A DNA stretch of 64,000 bases, from the NCBI GenBank assembly GCA_958295865.1, contig CATQHF010000003.1:434001-498000 (forward strand). Direction: 5' to 3'. Position numbers and translations under genes: made by a program. The notes under the pieces were generated by a model. The model was not told where the DNA came from. It saw nothing but the letters and a program-made list of their open reading frames with translations, and did no database searches. The DNA is from an uncultured Dehalococcoidia bacterium. Its GTDB lineage: Bacteria > Chloroflexota > Dehalococcoidia > Lucifugimonadales > JADFKI01. Positions 40,480-48,211 of the stretch are shown here, one piece after another. How positions within the stretch are numbered: position 1 is the stretch's first letter; each line of letters starts with the position of its first letter.

Positions 40480-41892
40480 ATGGTTGACATCATTATTCAG
40501 GGCGGCCAGGTTGTAACTCCGGGGGGCGTGGGCAACTGGGATGTGGCGATCGATGGCGAAAAGATTGTCGCCGTCGCTGAGCCGGGCAGCCTTGCGCTGG
40601 AAGCGGACAAGCGCATCGATGCGGGGGGCAAGCTTGTCGTGCCGGGGGGCATCGAGCCGCACGCGCATATCGGGGGGCCGCGTCAGCCTGAGCGCTCGGG
40701 CGCTGAGCCGGTGTCGCTGGCGGCAGTTCATGGCGGCACGACGACGGTGCTCGACTTTGCGACGCAGGTGCCGGGCCACGACTTGCACCACGCGCTTGGC
40801 GAGGCTGCCGAACGCTGGCAGGGGAACGCATACACGGACTATTCGTATCATCCGATATTCACCAGAGGCGCGGAGGATGAGGTAATCGGGCAGATTGGCG
40901 AACTCGTGCAGGACGGCTACGCCAGCTTCAAGGTATTCACCACCAGCATCAGGCCGCCCAGCCCGCAGATGCAGGACAACAAGACCGACTTCGGCCGGCT
41001 GTCCGCCATAATGGACGAGGTTGCGGAGCATGGCGGCATTCTGATGATTCACTCTGAGGACGACGATATGGTGTCGTACAACTACGACCACGCGCAGGGG
41101 CGCGGGCAGTGGGACTGGTGGAATATGCACCATATCCATTCGAACTTGTCGGAGGATGTGTCTTTCCGAAGGGCGATTCGGCTCGCGGAGCAGAAGTCTT
41201 GTCCTATCTATTTCGTGCATGTCAGCGCGGATGAGGGGGTCGAGGCGGTCGGCGAGGCGCGCGGGCGCAATCTGCCGGTGTACGGGGAGACGCTGCACAA
41301 CTATGCGTGCTTCAATGCGGAGAATTACCGCGAGGACAACGGGATGAAGTATCATACTTACCCGTCGCTGAAGTCGCCGGGGGACGCCGATTCGCTGTGG
41401 CAAGGGCTGCTCGACGGGAGGCTGTCCACAGTGGCGACGGATCTCGTTTCCACGACTTGGGAGGAGAAGATTCGGTTCAAGACGGTGGCGGATGTTACGG
41501 GCGGGCATAACGGCATCGAGACGCGCATGGGCGTGGCGTACAGCGAGGGCGTGGTGAGGCGCGGCATGTCTTTGCAGCGGTTCGTGGACATCACATCGGC
41601 GAATGCGGCGAAGATATTCGGGATGTATCCGCGCAAGGGGGCTATCGCGGCGGGGAGCGACGCGGACATCACCATCATCGATCCGAACATCAAGGGGCCG
41701 CTGTCGCTTGACGACCTGCATTTGGAGGATTACAGCATCTGGGAGGGGTGGCCTGTGGAGGGGTGGCCGGTGACGACGATCTTGCGCGGCAACATCATGG
41801 TGGAGGATCGCAATCTGAGCGGGAGCGCGAGCGTGGGGCGGCTGGTTCGCAGGAAGATAGACGTGGAGGTGCTTAGCAAGCCGGTGTGCTGA
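40480..41892 (+). CDS. Dihydropyrimidinase / D-hydantoinase family protein
   Basis: 470 residues. It hydrolyses a cyclic amide (dihydropyrimidine, hydantoin or related) in a binuclear metal barrel. VVPGGIEPHAHIGGPRQPER holds the HxH; GYASFKVFTTSIRP contains the lysine that is carboxylated. MIHSEDDDM, YFVHVSADEG and TVATDLVSTTWEE supply the later ligands (the last Asp is kept). ITSANAAKIFGMYPRKGAIA is the usual C-terminal region. The ATG at 40480 is preceded by AGGGGAGG. The loop after HAHIGG and the TDLVSTTWEE segment differ from characterised hydantoinases, so the substrate is open. A GlcG-like gene follows on the same strand. Confidence 0.88.
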   Translation: MVDIIIQGGQVVTPGGVGNWDVAIDGEKIVAVAEPGSLALEADKRIDAGGKLVVPGGIEPHAHIGGPRQPERSGAEPVSLAAVHGGTTTVLDFATQVPGHDLHHALGEAAERWQGNAYTDYSYHPIFTRGAEDEVIGQIGELVQDGYASFKVFTTSIRPPSPQMQDNKTDFGRLSAIMDEVAEHGGILMIHSEDDDMVSYNYDHAQGRGQWDWWNMHHIHSNLSEDVSFRRAIRLAEQKSCPIYFVHVSADEGVEAVGEARGRNLPVYGETLHNYACFNAENYREDNGMKYHTYPSLKSPGDADSLWQGLLDGRLSTVATDLVSTTWEEKIRFKTVADVTGGHNGIETRMGVAYSEGVVRRGMSLQRFVDITSANAAKIFGMYPRKGAIAAGSDADITIIDPNIKGPLSLDDLHLEDYSIWEGWPVEGWPVTTILRGNIMVEDRNLSGSASVGRLVRRKIDVEVLSKPVC

Positions 41893-41960
41893 GGAATTAG
41901 AAATTAAGAATTGGGAATTAAGAATTGGGTTGTGTTGAGGCTTGGAATAGGAGGATACGG

Positions 41961-42377
41961 ATGGCGACTCTTACATTGGCGGAAGCGGAAGCGATACTTG
42001 CGGGGGCGCGGGTGAAGATGGAGGCTATGGGCGTGAAGCTTAGCGTCTCTATCGTGGATGGCAGGGGGGACTTGATAGCGCTTGCTCGCGTTGACGGGGC
42101 GTCTTGGCGGACGCCGTACATCTCGCAGGGGAAGGCGGTTGCGTCTGCGACATGGGGCTTGTCGAGCGCGGATATGGCGGCGCGCTGGAGTGAGCCGATA
42201 TTCCCGGGTTTCATGGCTCTTCAGGGTGGGCGCTTTATACCCAGCCAGGGGGCGTTGCCAATCTACAAGGATGGCGAGCTTGTGGGCGCGGCGGGGGGCA
42301 GCGGCGGCACGCCGCAAGAGGATGAGGATGCGGTTAGAGCGGGCATCGAAGGGGCGGGGCTGGCTACGGAGGGGTAG
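41961..42377 (+). CDS. GlcG/HbpS family (heme-binding-like) protein
   Basis: 138 residues, the GlcG/HbpS (DUF336) fold: MATLTLAEAEAILAGARVKM, LSVSIVDGRGDLIALARVDG, TPYISQGKAVASATWGLSSA and LPIYKDGELVGAAGGSGGTP, ending with an ED-rich helix. Members bind heme or act as small accessory proteins near catabolic operons; here it follows a hydantoinase gene, as GlcG-like genes often accompany such enzymes. AGGAGG precedes the ATG at 41961. A Rep-C fragment separates the two genes. The function is not certain. Confidence 0.82.
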   Translation: MATLTLAEAEAILAGARVKMEAMGVKLSVSIVDGRGDLIALARVDGASWRTPYISQGKAVASATWGLSSADMAARWSEPIFPGFMALQGGRFIPSQGALPIYKDGELVGAAGGSGGTPQEDEDAVRAGIEGAGLATEG

Positions 42378-42381
42378 TCGG

Positions 42382-42867
42382 TCAGCGTTTGAGTTTGCCG
42401 ACTGTCTTGAAGGCGCGCGCGGCTAGAAGGCGTACATCTTCGGGGGGCGGGACGGTGGGGCCGCGCTTGGTTTGGAGCGCGTCGCCGCTTGCAAGCTTGT
42501 CCGCGCTCACCCAGAGCCAGCCGTCGTTGATGGGCGCGGCGTCGCCGATCAGTCGGCAGAAGTAGATCATATCTATGTGCTGATGCCAGCCTTGCGCGGG
42601 GTCGTCGATGTCCTCAATCATTATGGTGAATGGGGCGTGAACCTGCGTGGGGTAGTCCATCTCAATGAGGACGCCGGTGGGCACGACCTCCGCGGCGACG
42701 CCGGTTTCCTCTTTGATTTCGCGCAGGACGGCTTGCACAGGGTCTTCGTTGGGGTCGATGTGGCCGCCGGGCGGCAGCCACATCTTGACTTTGGGGTGCC
42801 AGTGCAATAGGCAGTGTCCCTCATGCACCACGAAGCCGGTTACGGTGAAATGGCGGACGGTCGCCAT
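42382..42867 (-). CDS. NUDIX hydrolase
   Basis: 161 residues from the ATG at 42867 (MATVRHFTVTGFVVHEGHCL). The Nudix box is complete: GGHIDPNEDPVQAVLREIKE followed by ETGV (G-x5-E-x7-REUXEEXGU). The N-terminal strand (LLHWHPKVKMWLPPGGH) resembles the bis(5'-nucleosyl)-tetraphosphatase/MutT-like group that reads nucleoside diphosphates linked to another moiety. The exact substrate is unknown. It starts seven bases after the stop of the DUF4349 lipoprotein gene, so the two are probably one transcript, although no functional link is evident. Confidence 0.87.
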   Translation of the reverse strand: MATVRHFTVTGFVVHEGHCLLHWHPKVKMWLPPGGHIDPNEDPVQAVLREIKEETGVAAEVVPTGVLIEMDYPTQVHAPFTIMIEDIDDPAQGWHQHIDMIYFCRLIGDAAPINDGWLWVSADKLASGDALQTKRGPTVPPPEDVRLLAARAFKTVGKLKR

Positions 42868-42874
42868 GTTGGGG

Positions 42875-44539
42875 CTACTCATCCGTGTTGGCGGGCTGCC
42901 GCGCCGCGTCATTGGCGGCTATGGCGGATTGTCGTGAGGTGCGTATCAGGCGGCTTCGGAAGCGGACAATCACGAAGACGAGTATTGCCAGCACAATCCA
43001 TACGGGGCTGAAGATCGCCAGCCAGATTAGCATCGTGCCTAGCACTTGCGCCACGCCCGACAGCGCGCGGACGGAGTCTTTGAGGGTGTCGCCCGCGCTC
43101 CAGCCGGAGATGACAAGCCCTTGCGCTTCTTCCACGAACACCTCGAAAGAGCTGCTGCCTAGGACAGTGCCGGCGTCGCTTTCCGCCGATATGGTGAGGG
43201 TGACGGTGTAGGAGGCGGGGCGATGATTGTCGAATGTGTGGAGTGTTTCCACGGTGGTCGCGCCTTCTTCGGGCGCGCCGCTCACGGATGCCGAGCCGTC
43301 TCCGAAATCCCAGCTATACTTATAGTTCGTCAAGCCTTTGGGCCGTGTGAATGAACCCGAGTATGTCTCCTCGCTATCCTCTTCTACGACGCGATGGTCG
43401 CCGGCGAACACGACGATTGCGGGCACCTGGCTGACGCTGGCGATGAAGGTGTCCGCGCCTTCGACGATGCCTGCGTCGCCCGTTCCGATAATCGAGACCT
43501 CTACGATGTAGGGGGAATCGCGGTCGTCGTTATAGACATGGTTGACGGTGGCGGTTATGCGCCGTCCGGCGTCGGTCGTGGGCGCGCTGCCGTTGCCACT
43601 GACGGGCGGCGTGCCGTCTCCGAAGTCCCAGGTGAATTTGAAGTCGTCGATGCCTTCGGGGGGCGCGAATGTTGCTCTGAAGCGGACAAGCTCGCCTACG
43701 CTGAAGGTTTTGTCGGGGCCCGCGTCGACCTGCATATTCACGGGCGCGAGGTTCAGGGCGATGTGAACCAGGGAGAACGCGGCGGTCTCTTCCAGCAGCT
43801 TGATGCGCCCTAGATGCGCTTCTATCTCCACCTGAAGGCGGGCGAGCTCGCGCTGGACTTCGAGCGCGTCCTCCACCTTTTCCGCTTTGTCCAGCAGCTT
43901 CAGAAGCGCGGTTTCGGTGGCTTGAAGGCTTTTGACGCGAGAGCGCAGGTCGTAGTATTCGTCGGTTACATCTGTACTGGTGGATGACTCGGAGAGGACA
44001 TCGACGCCCACATCGCGCATCCATTCGAGGGATGAATCGAGTTCTCCGGCCGGAACGCGCACGGATATGAACCCGTAGTGCGTGGAGCTTCTGTCGGAGT
44101 TGACGACCCAGCCGCCGGACTGCTGGACGCTCTCGGAAATGACATCTATGGCGTTGGCTACATCCTGGACTTCTAGGTTGAGGTTCACGGTTCGCACGAT
44201 GATGCGGTTTTGGGCAATCAGCGCGACCTGCGCTTCGTCGAACTCGCCGACCTGCGAAGTATCGCTTGCCGTCTGCGCTTCTTCGGCGACTTCCTTCTCC
44301 ACGACTATCCTTTGGACGTCCGCCGCCTGTGCGGGCGCGGGCGCTGCTGCAGCTGCTGGAGCCGGCACTGCGGGAGCTGCGGGGGCGGGCATGGATTCTG
44401 CCATAGCAGGAGCAGGCGGCGCCTGGGCCGGCGCTGCGGGAGCCGGCGCTGACGCGCTGAACTGTTCGGTGGCAGCACCGCAGGCGGCGGTCATTATCGC
44501 TATGAGCAGGGCTATGAGCGCCAAGCATGCTTTGTTCAT
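42875..44539 (-). CDS. DUF4349 lipoprotein with two PKD domains
   Basis: 554 residues. A lipoprotein signal peptide (MNKACLALIALLIAIMTAAC) predicts export and lipid anchoring at the Cys. Residues about 22-80 are Ala/Pro-rich and unstructured. The DUF4349 region (VNLNLEVQDVANAIDVISES, SGGWVVNSDRSS, RVPAGELDSSLEWM) is followed by a coiled coil (LLKLLDKAEKVEDALEVQRE). In place of the usual direct link to the membrane there are two PKD domains, each with the WDFGDG motif (KFTWDFGDGTPPVSG and KYSWDFGDGSASVSG). A C-terminal helix (MLIWLAIFSPVWIVLAILVF) anchors it again. It is likely an envelope structural or sensing protein; the PKD insertion is unusual for the family. Confidence 0.82.
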   Translation of the reverse strand: MNKACLALIALLIAIMTAACGAATEQFSASAPAPAAPAQAPPAPAMAESMPAPAAPAVPAPAAAAAPAPAQAADVQRIVVEKEVAEEAQTASDTSQVGEFDEAQVALIAQNRIIVRTVNLNLEVQDVANAIDVISESVQQSGGWVVNSDRSSTHYGFISVRVPAGELDSSLEWMRDVGVDVLSESSTSTDVTDEYYDLRSRVKSLQATETALLKLLDKAEKVEDALEVQRELARLQVEIEAHLGRIKLLEETAAFSLVHIALNLAPVNMQVDAGPDKTFSVGELVRFRATFAPPEGIDDFKFTWDFGDGTPPVSGNGSAPTTDAGRRITATVNHVYNDDRDSPYIVEVSIIGTGDAGIVEGADTFIASVSQVPAIVVFAGDHRVVEEDSEETYSGSFTRPKGLTNYKYSWDFGDGSASVSGAPEEGATTVETLHTFDNHRPASYTVTLTISAESDAGTVLGSSSFEVFVEEAQGLVISGWSAGDTLKDSVRALSGVAQVLGTMLIWLAIFSPVWIVLAILVFVIVRFRSRLIRTSRQSAIAANDAARQPANTDE

Positions 44540-44900
44540 TTTCGCGCCTCTTGTCTATGTTCCCGCTTTTATCTCGTGGCGAAAGAGTGGCTGATACTTG
44601 TAAAACGATGGTGTCGGCGGCAGGTTAGCACTTGCTGGGATATTGCTGGCGGTTCGGGGCAATCGCATCTAAATCTCAGGGGCAAATCCTACTGAAAATT
44701 GGCGCTTTGACACATAGCCGATGTTCAGACATTATGGGTTCGTTGATTTGCTCAGGGACTTTCAATTGTTACGCCGAATGGGGGTAGGGGGCTGAAATGC
44801 TTGCCGTATTGGGCGTGTTGGTGGCGGGGATTTTAGATTCCTCACTTCGTTCGGAATGACAGAGAAGGGGGTAATGACGATTTAGATGCGATCGCCATGG
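44540..44900. other. Gap upstream of the thi operon, holding Rep-B
   Basis: Rep-B long form is at about 44785-44865 (GGCGTGTTGGTGGCGGGGAT, CTCACTTCGTTCGGAATGAC). The first 240 bases hold no recognised feature, and nothing suggests an overlooked gene. Confidence 0.5.
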
Positions 44901-44907
44901 GTGGCGG

Positions 44908-44936
44908 TTGACATCGTGGGCGGTGTGGGCTAGTGT
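44908..44936 (+). promoter_or_regulatory. Promoter for the thi operon
   Basis: TTGACA at 44908-44913, a 17-base spacer, then TAGTGT at 44931-44936. Transcription should begin about 25 bases before the TPP aptamer. Confidence 0.6.
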
Positions 44937-44964
44937 TGGGACAGGATAACATATACACGAAGAC

Positions 44965-45056
44965 ATAGGGGGAGCTTGGGTAGAGCCAGGCTGAGAGGCT
45001 CCGACATTTTGGGGCGACCCTATACCTGATCTGGGTAATGCCAGCGTAGGGACTTG
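44965..45056 (+). promoter_or_regulatory. TPP riboswitch (THI-box)
   Basis: All consensus blocks are in order: CTGAGA at 44991-44996 in the pyrimidine-sensor arm, then ACCTGATCTGGGTAATGCCA and GCGTAGGGA, the pyrophosphate-sensor arm and P1 return strand. The closing strand is ATAGGGGGAG at the left. It lies 112 bases before thiG, so it controls thiG-thiE-thiS in response to thiamine pyrophosphate. The hairpin at 45077-45103 is the probable terminator. Confidence 0.92.
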
Positions 45057-45076
45057 TGGAACGATGCGATCGGAGC

Positions 45077-45110
45077 AAGCCGCTGGCATGATGTCAGCGG
45101 CTTTTGCGTT
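45077..45110 (+). terminator. Intrinsic terminator / riboswitch expression platform
   Basis: AAGCCGCTG-N9-CAGCGGCTT is a perfect nine-bp stem with a T-rich tail (TTTTGCGTT). It lies 20 bases downstream of the TPP aptamer, as expected for a transcription-terminating OFF switch. Confidence 0.75.
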
Positions 45111-45167
45111 AGTGATATACTTTGGGCGGGTTGTAGGAACGGCATGAATTCAGCAGGAGACATCTAC

Positions 45168-45959
45168 ATGAGCGATCCCCTTATTATCGGAGGCAAAGAG
45201 TTCAAGTCCCGTCTGATGGTCGGCACCGGACGCCATCGCAGTATGGAAGAGATGGTATCGTCGGTGAAGTCGTCGGGCGCTGAGATTATCACTGTCGCAA
45301 TTCGCCGCCTGGACTTGGACAATCCCGCCGAGAAGAACATTCTGGATTACTTCGACTGGGACGACTACACCATCTTGCCCAATACCGCCGGCTGCAAGAC
45401 CGCGGAGGAAGCGGTCTTTACGGCGCACTTGGCGCGCGAGGTTACCGGCTCGTCATGGATAAAGCTGGAGGTCATTCCTGAACCGAAGCATCTGCTGCCC
45501 GATCCCATCGGCACATTCGAGGCGGCGCGGCAGCTCGTGGATGAGGGCTACACGGTGCTGCCGTATATTCACGCCGACCCGGTGCTTGCCAAGCGTTTGG
45601 AGGATATAGGGTGCGCCACGGTGATGCCGCTTGGCTCGCCCATCGGGTCAGGGCAGGGCATCCTTACGCTGGATGAGATACGCCTGATTATCGCCGACGC
45701 CAATGTGCCGGTGGTAGTGGATGCGGGGCTTGCCGTGCCGTCGGAGGCGTCGCAGGCGCTGGAGATTGGGGCTGACTGCGTGCTTGTGAACACCGCTATC
45801 GCGCAGGCTGCGGATGCCGAACTCATGGGTGAGGCGTTCAGGCTTGGCGTGGAGGCGGGGCGCAAAGCCTATATGGCGGGGCGTATTCAGAGCAAGCAGT
45901 CCGCGACGGCGTCCAGCCCGACGGAGGGCGTCGCCGCTCCGGTTGGCAGCGTCGGTTAG
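45168..45959 (+). CDS. thiG: Thiazole synthase
   Basis: Forms the thiazole phosphate moiety of thiamine from 1-deoxy-D-xylulose-5-phosphate, dehydroglycine and ThiS-thiocarboxylate. 263 residues from the ATG at 45168 ([20 protein letters not shown]), with AGGAGA upstream. The ATG at 45144 is an in-frame alternative. [20 protein letters not shown] holds the catalytic lysine. [16 protein letters not shown] and [20 protein letters not shown] with [14 protein letters not shown] are the phosphate-binding loops of the barrel. The C-terminal 20 residues are a short disordered tail. Regulated by the TPP riboswitch; thiE follows after eight bases. Confidence 0.95.
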   Translation: MSDPLIIGGKEFKSRLMVGTGRHRSMEEMVSSVKSSGAEIITVAIRRLDLDNPAEKNILDYFDWDDYTILPNTAGCKTAEEAVFTAHLAREVTGSSWIKLEVIPEPKHLLPDPIGTFEAARQLVDEGYTVLPYIHADPVLAKRLEDIGCATVMPLGSPIGSGQGILTLDEIRLIIADANVPVVVDAGLAVPSEASQALEIGADCVLVNTAIAQAADAELMGEAFRLGVEAGRKAYMAGRIQSKQSATASSPTEGVAAPVGSVG

Positions 45960-45967
45960 GCAGCGGG

Positions 45968-46648
45968 ATGGAGTCTTCTTTTCCCGCGCTTCCCGCGTTC
46001 CCCGCGCTGTGCCTAGTAACCGACCGTCGGCGGTGCAACGGCAGGCGTATCGAGGATGTCGTAGCCGCCGCGGTGGAGGGCGGCGTTGAGCTGGTGCAGT
46101 TGCGCGAGAAGGATATGTCCGCATCGGAACTATATTCGCTGGCGCGTCGGCTGAAGGCGATGGTAGAGGGCAGGGCGCTGCTGTTCGTGAACGACCGCCT
46201 GGATGTCGCGCTCGCGGCGAAAGCGGACGGCGCGCAGCTTGGGGAGAGCGCGCTGCCGTTGGATGCCGCAAGGCGCGTCGCGGGCGGCAGGCTGCTGCTG
46301 GGACGGAGCGTGCATAGCGTCGAGGGCGCGGTCGCGGCGGAGGCTGAGGGCGCGGATTTGCTGACGCTGGGGACGATATTTCCGACGGCGTCGCATCCCG
46401 ATGCTCCGACGGGCGGGTTGACGCTTGTGCGGGATGTCAACGCGGCGGTGAGCGTGCCATTCGTGGGGATAGGCGGCGTGACGGCGTCGAATGTGGGCGA
46501 TGTGGTGGCGCAGGGCGCATCCGGCGCGGCGGTGATTACGGCAATCACCACCAGCGCTGACCCTGCCGCCGCATCCGCCGCGCTGCTGGCGAGCATGCGG
46601 GCGGCATTCGCGCCGGTGGCGGTATCGGGCGCTGTGGGGAGTGCGTGA
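45968..46648 (+). CDS. thiE: Thiamine-phosphate synthase
   Basis: Joins HMP-pyrophosphate and thiazole phosphate to thiamine phosphate. 226 residues. Signatures: LCLVTDRRRCNGRRIEDVVA, GGVELVQLREKDMSASELYS, LLFVNDRLDVALAAKADGAQ, DLLTLGTIFPTASHPDAPTG and VPFVGIGGVTASNVGDVVAQ. The last 20 residues (LLASMRAAFAPVAVSGAVGS) are a tail that recurs, shifted in frame, at the end of the first thiS, showing that a tandem duplication took in the thiE 3' end. The stop overlaps the first thiS start (GTGA). Confidence 0.94.
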   Translation: MESSFPALPAFPALCLVTDRRRCNGRRIEDVVAAAVEGGVELVQLREKDMSASELYSLARRLKAMVEGRALLFVNDRLDVALAAKADGAQLGESALPLDAARRVAGGRLLLGRSVHSVEGAVAAEAEGADLLTLGTIFPTASHPDAPTGGLTLVRDVNAAVSVPFVGIGGVTASNVGDVVAQGASGAAVITAITTSADPAAASAALLASMRAAFAPVAVSGAVGSA

Positions 46649-46827
46649 TTACACTAAATATAAACGGCAAAAAGCGCACATTGGACGCGCCGGCACGCCT
46701 TGTTGACTACTTGGAGTCGCTTGAGGTGAACACCAAGTTCATCGCGGTCGCTCTCAACGGCACAGCGCCGGTGAGCATGCGGTCGGCACTTGCGGCGGTG
46801 GTATCGGGCGCTGTGAGGAGTGCATGA
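46645..46827 (+). pseudogene. Truncated thiS duplicate lacking the C-terminal Gly-Gly
   Basis: 60 residues starting with GTG inside the thiE stop. Residues 1-40 (MITLNINGKKRTLDAPARLV through VNTKFIAVALNGT) are almost identical to the complete thiS that follows. After residue 40 the sequence changes to a tail derived from the 3' end of thiE (MRSALAAVVSGAVRSA). The C-terminal -GG that ThiF adenylates is missing, so it cannot work as a sulfur carrier. It arose by tandem duplication of about 180 bp. Its stop overlaps the next ATG (ATGA), so it still passes translation on. Confidence 0.85.
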
Positions 46828-47027
46828 TTACACTAAACATAAACGGCAAAGAGCGCACATTGGACGCGCCGACACGCCTTGTTGACTACTTGGAGTCGCT
46901 TGAGGTGAATACCAAGTTCATCGCGGTCGCTCTCAACGGCACGGTGCTGCGACGCGAGGAGTTCGGCGACATCACGCTTGGCGAGGGCGACGAGGTGGAG
47001 ATTGTGCGCGCGGTCGGCGGTGGGTGA
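46824..47027 (+). CDS. thiS: Sulfur carrier protein ThiS
   Basis: 67 residues, ubiquitin-like fold; carries the thiocarboxylate used by ThiG. MITLNINGKERTLDAPTRLV, then VNTKFIAVALNGTVLRREEF, GDITLGEGDEVEIVRAVGGG. The C-terminus carries the required Gly-Gly (plus one extra Gly). It begins in the stop codon of the truncated duplicate. No thiF, thiO or thiH is seen in the window, so the ThiS-activating and glycine/tyrosine-derived imine enzymes must be elsewhere. Confidence 0.92.
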   Translation: MITLNINGKERTLDAPTRLVDYLESLEVNTKFIAVALNGTVLRREEFGDITLGEGDEVEIVRAVGGG

Positions 47028-47068
47028 TTTTGGCTGTCTGCCGGATGGCGACATGACACCGGCGGGGG

Positions 47069-47869
47069 CTAGGCGGGCTTGCGCGCCTTATAGACGATTG
47101 CGAACGGGACTTTGCTCAGCCGCTCGCGGTCGCTCTCCCAATACGCGCCGCCGTAAGGCGTTTTTTTGCCATCGGTCTCAGACGCGCTTTGCGCGTCGTA
47201 GGGCGCGGGTTCGACTATCCGTTCGACCTGAAAGCCTGCGCTCACAAGCAGATTGAAGATCTCCTGAAAGCCGCGGAAGAATGTCAAGCCCTTCTGTTCC
47301 GCGCTGTCCGTCGGCTCCTCCCAGACCTCTATCGGCGGGTTGAAGTAGTCGGTCACCCAGAGCGCTTTGGCGTCGGCGTCCCACTCGAACGCGGTCAGCG
47401 GATGCACGGTGCTTATGACTAGCAGCCCGTCGTCTTTCAGCACGCGGAAGCACTCGCGCAAGCAGGCGTCGGGGTTGGGCAGGAACTCCAAACCAAAACA
47501 CGAAATCACCAAATCGAAGCAACCGTCGGTGAACATGGTGAGCCGTTCCATGTCGGATTGCAGCAGATCGACCGGTGCGCTCTCTCGCGCGATGAGCGTC
47601 TTGGCATGGGCGAGTTGGCGGGGCGACATGTCGAGCGCGGTCGGGCGTGCGCCGCACTTGGCGAGGGCGATGGAGTTCTGGGCAGCGCCGCAAGCAAGCT
47701 CTAGGGTTCGCTTGCCGCGCACCTCGCCGATGATGTTGAGTTCGCGCTCGCCGGGGCATAGCGGCGCGTAGTGGACATCGTGGAGCGAGATTCGCGTCGT
47801 TGCCTGATAGGACGCGGACATCTCGTCCCAGCCCAGACGGATAGCCCTTTTGATGCGGTCGGTGGACAA
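47069..47869 (-). CDS. Class I SAM-dependent methyltransferase
   Basis: About 266 residues if it starts at the TTG at 47869 (STDRIKRAIRLGWDEMSASY), whose helix is typical of the family; the first ATG is at 47821. The frame stays open further upstream, but that part is the complement of a tRNA-Glu gene, so it is not coding. TLELACGAAQNSIALAKCGA is motif I, then ALDMSPRQLAHAKTLIAR, FDLVISCFGLEFLPNPDACL and LKDDGLLVISTVHPL. The acceptor is unknown; a small molecule is likely. It is encoded between thiS and argC with tRNA-Glu directly upstream on the same strand. Confidence 0.8.
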   Translation of the reverse strand: MSTDRIKRAIRLGWDEMSASYQATTRISLHDVHYAPLCPGERELNIIGEVRGKRTLELACGAAQNSIALAKCGARPTALDMSPRQLAHAKTLIARESAPVDLLQSDMERLTMFTDGCFDLVISCFGLEFLPNPDACLRECFRVLKDDGLLVISTVHPLTAFEWDADAKALWVTDYFNPPIEVWEEPTDSAEQKGLTFFRGFQEIFNLLVSAGFQVERIVEPAPYDAQSASETDGKKTPYGGAYWESDRERLSKVPFAIVYKARKPA

Positions 47870-47920
47870 GGTTGGGAAGACCTGGGCGCGACGGCTGCGC
47901 GGGGAAAGTGGGTGTGGTGG

Positions 47921-47996
47921 TGGTGGCCCCAACGGAATTCGAATCCGTGTTTGCGGCTTGAAAGGCCGCTGTCCTAGTCCCCTAGACGATGGGGCC
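47921..47996 (-). tRNA. tRNA-Glu (anticodon TTC)
   Basis: A 76-nt tRNA on the minus strand. The acceptor GGCCCCA pairs with TGGGGCC, with discriminator A and an encoded CCA. The anticodon stem-loop is GCGGC-CTTTCAA-GCCGC with anticodon TTC. The T arm is ACGGA-TTCGAAT-TCCGT. It charges glutamate, which also feeds the C5 heme pathway (hemL is in this window). Confidence 0.94.
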
Positions 47997-48096
47997 ACTA
48001 AATCGGCGTGTGAAGCGGCACGGATGCGCCGGCAACTTGGCTGACTATTCTATTGTAGAGATTCGGAGTGCGACGCGCAACGAAATTTTTTGTATT

Positions 48097-48198
48097 GAGA
48101 AAATTGCATTAGTCCCTTCCCCCTTGATGGGGGAAGGTTAGGATGGGGGTGAAAATGCTCGCCCATCGACGGCTAAACTGTACTAACGCAATTTTCTC
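48097..48198. repeat. Rep-A copy 8 (complete, both termini, inverted orientation)
   Basis: GAGAAAATTGCATTAGTCCC at one end and ACTAACGCAATTTTCTC at the other, perfect inverse copies over GAGAAAATTGC with one mismatch. The interior runs in the opposite direction to the other copies. At 102 bp it is the shortest copy with both ends and defines the element best. It lies just downstream of argC and could serve as its terminator. Confidence 0.8.
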
Positions 48199-48211
48199 TT
48201 GTATTGGGTGG

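Noticed and set aside
46645-46827. Calling the first thiS copy functional.
   Set aside because: It lacks the C-terminal Gly-Gly required for adenylation and thiocarboxylate formation and ends in a thiE-derived tail.
47870-47998. An extended N-terminus of the methyltransferase at 47 kb.
   Set aside because: It would overlap the tRNA-Glu gene on the same strand; the encoded residues are the translated tRNA.
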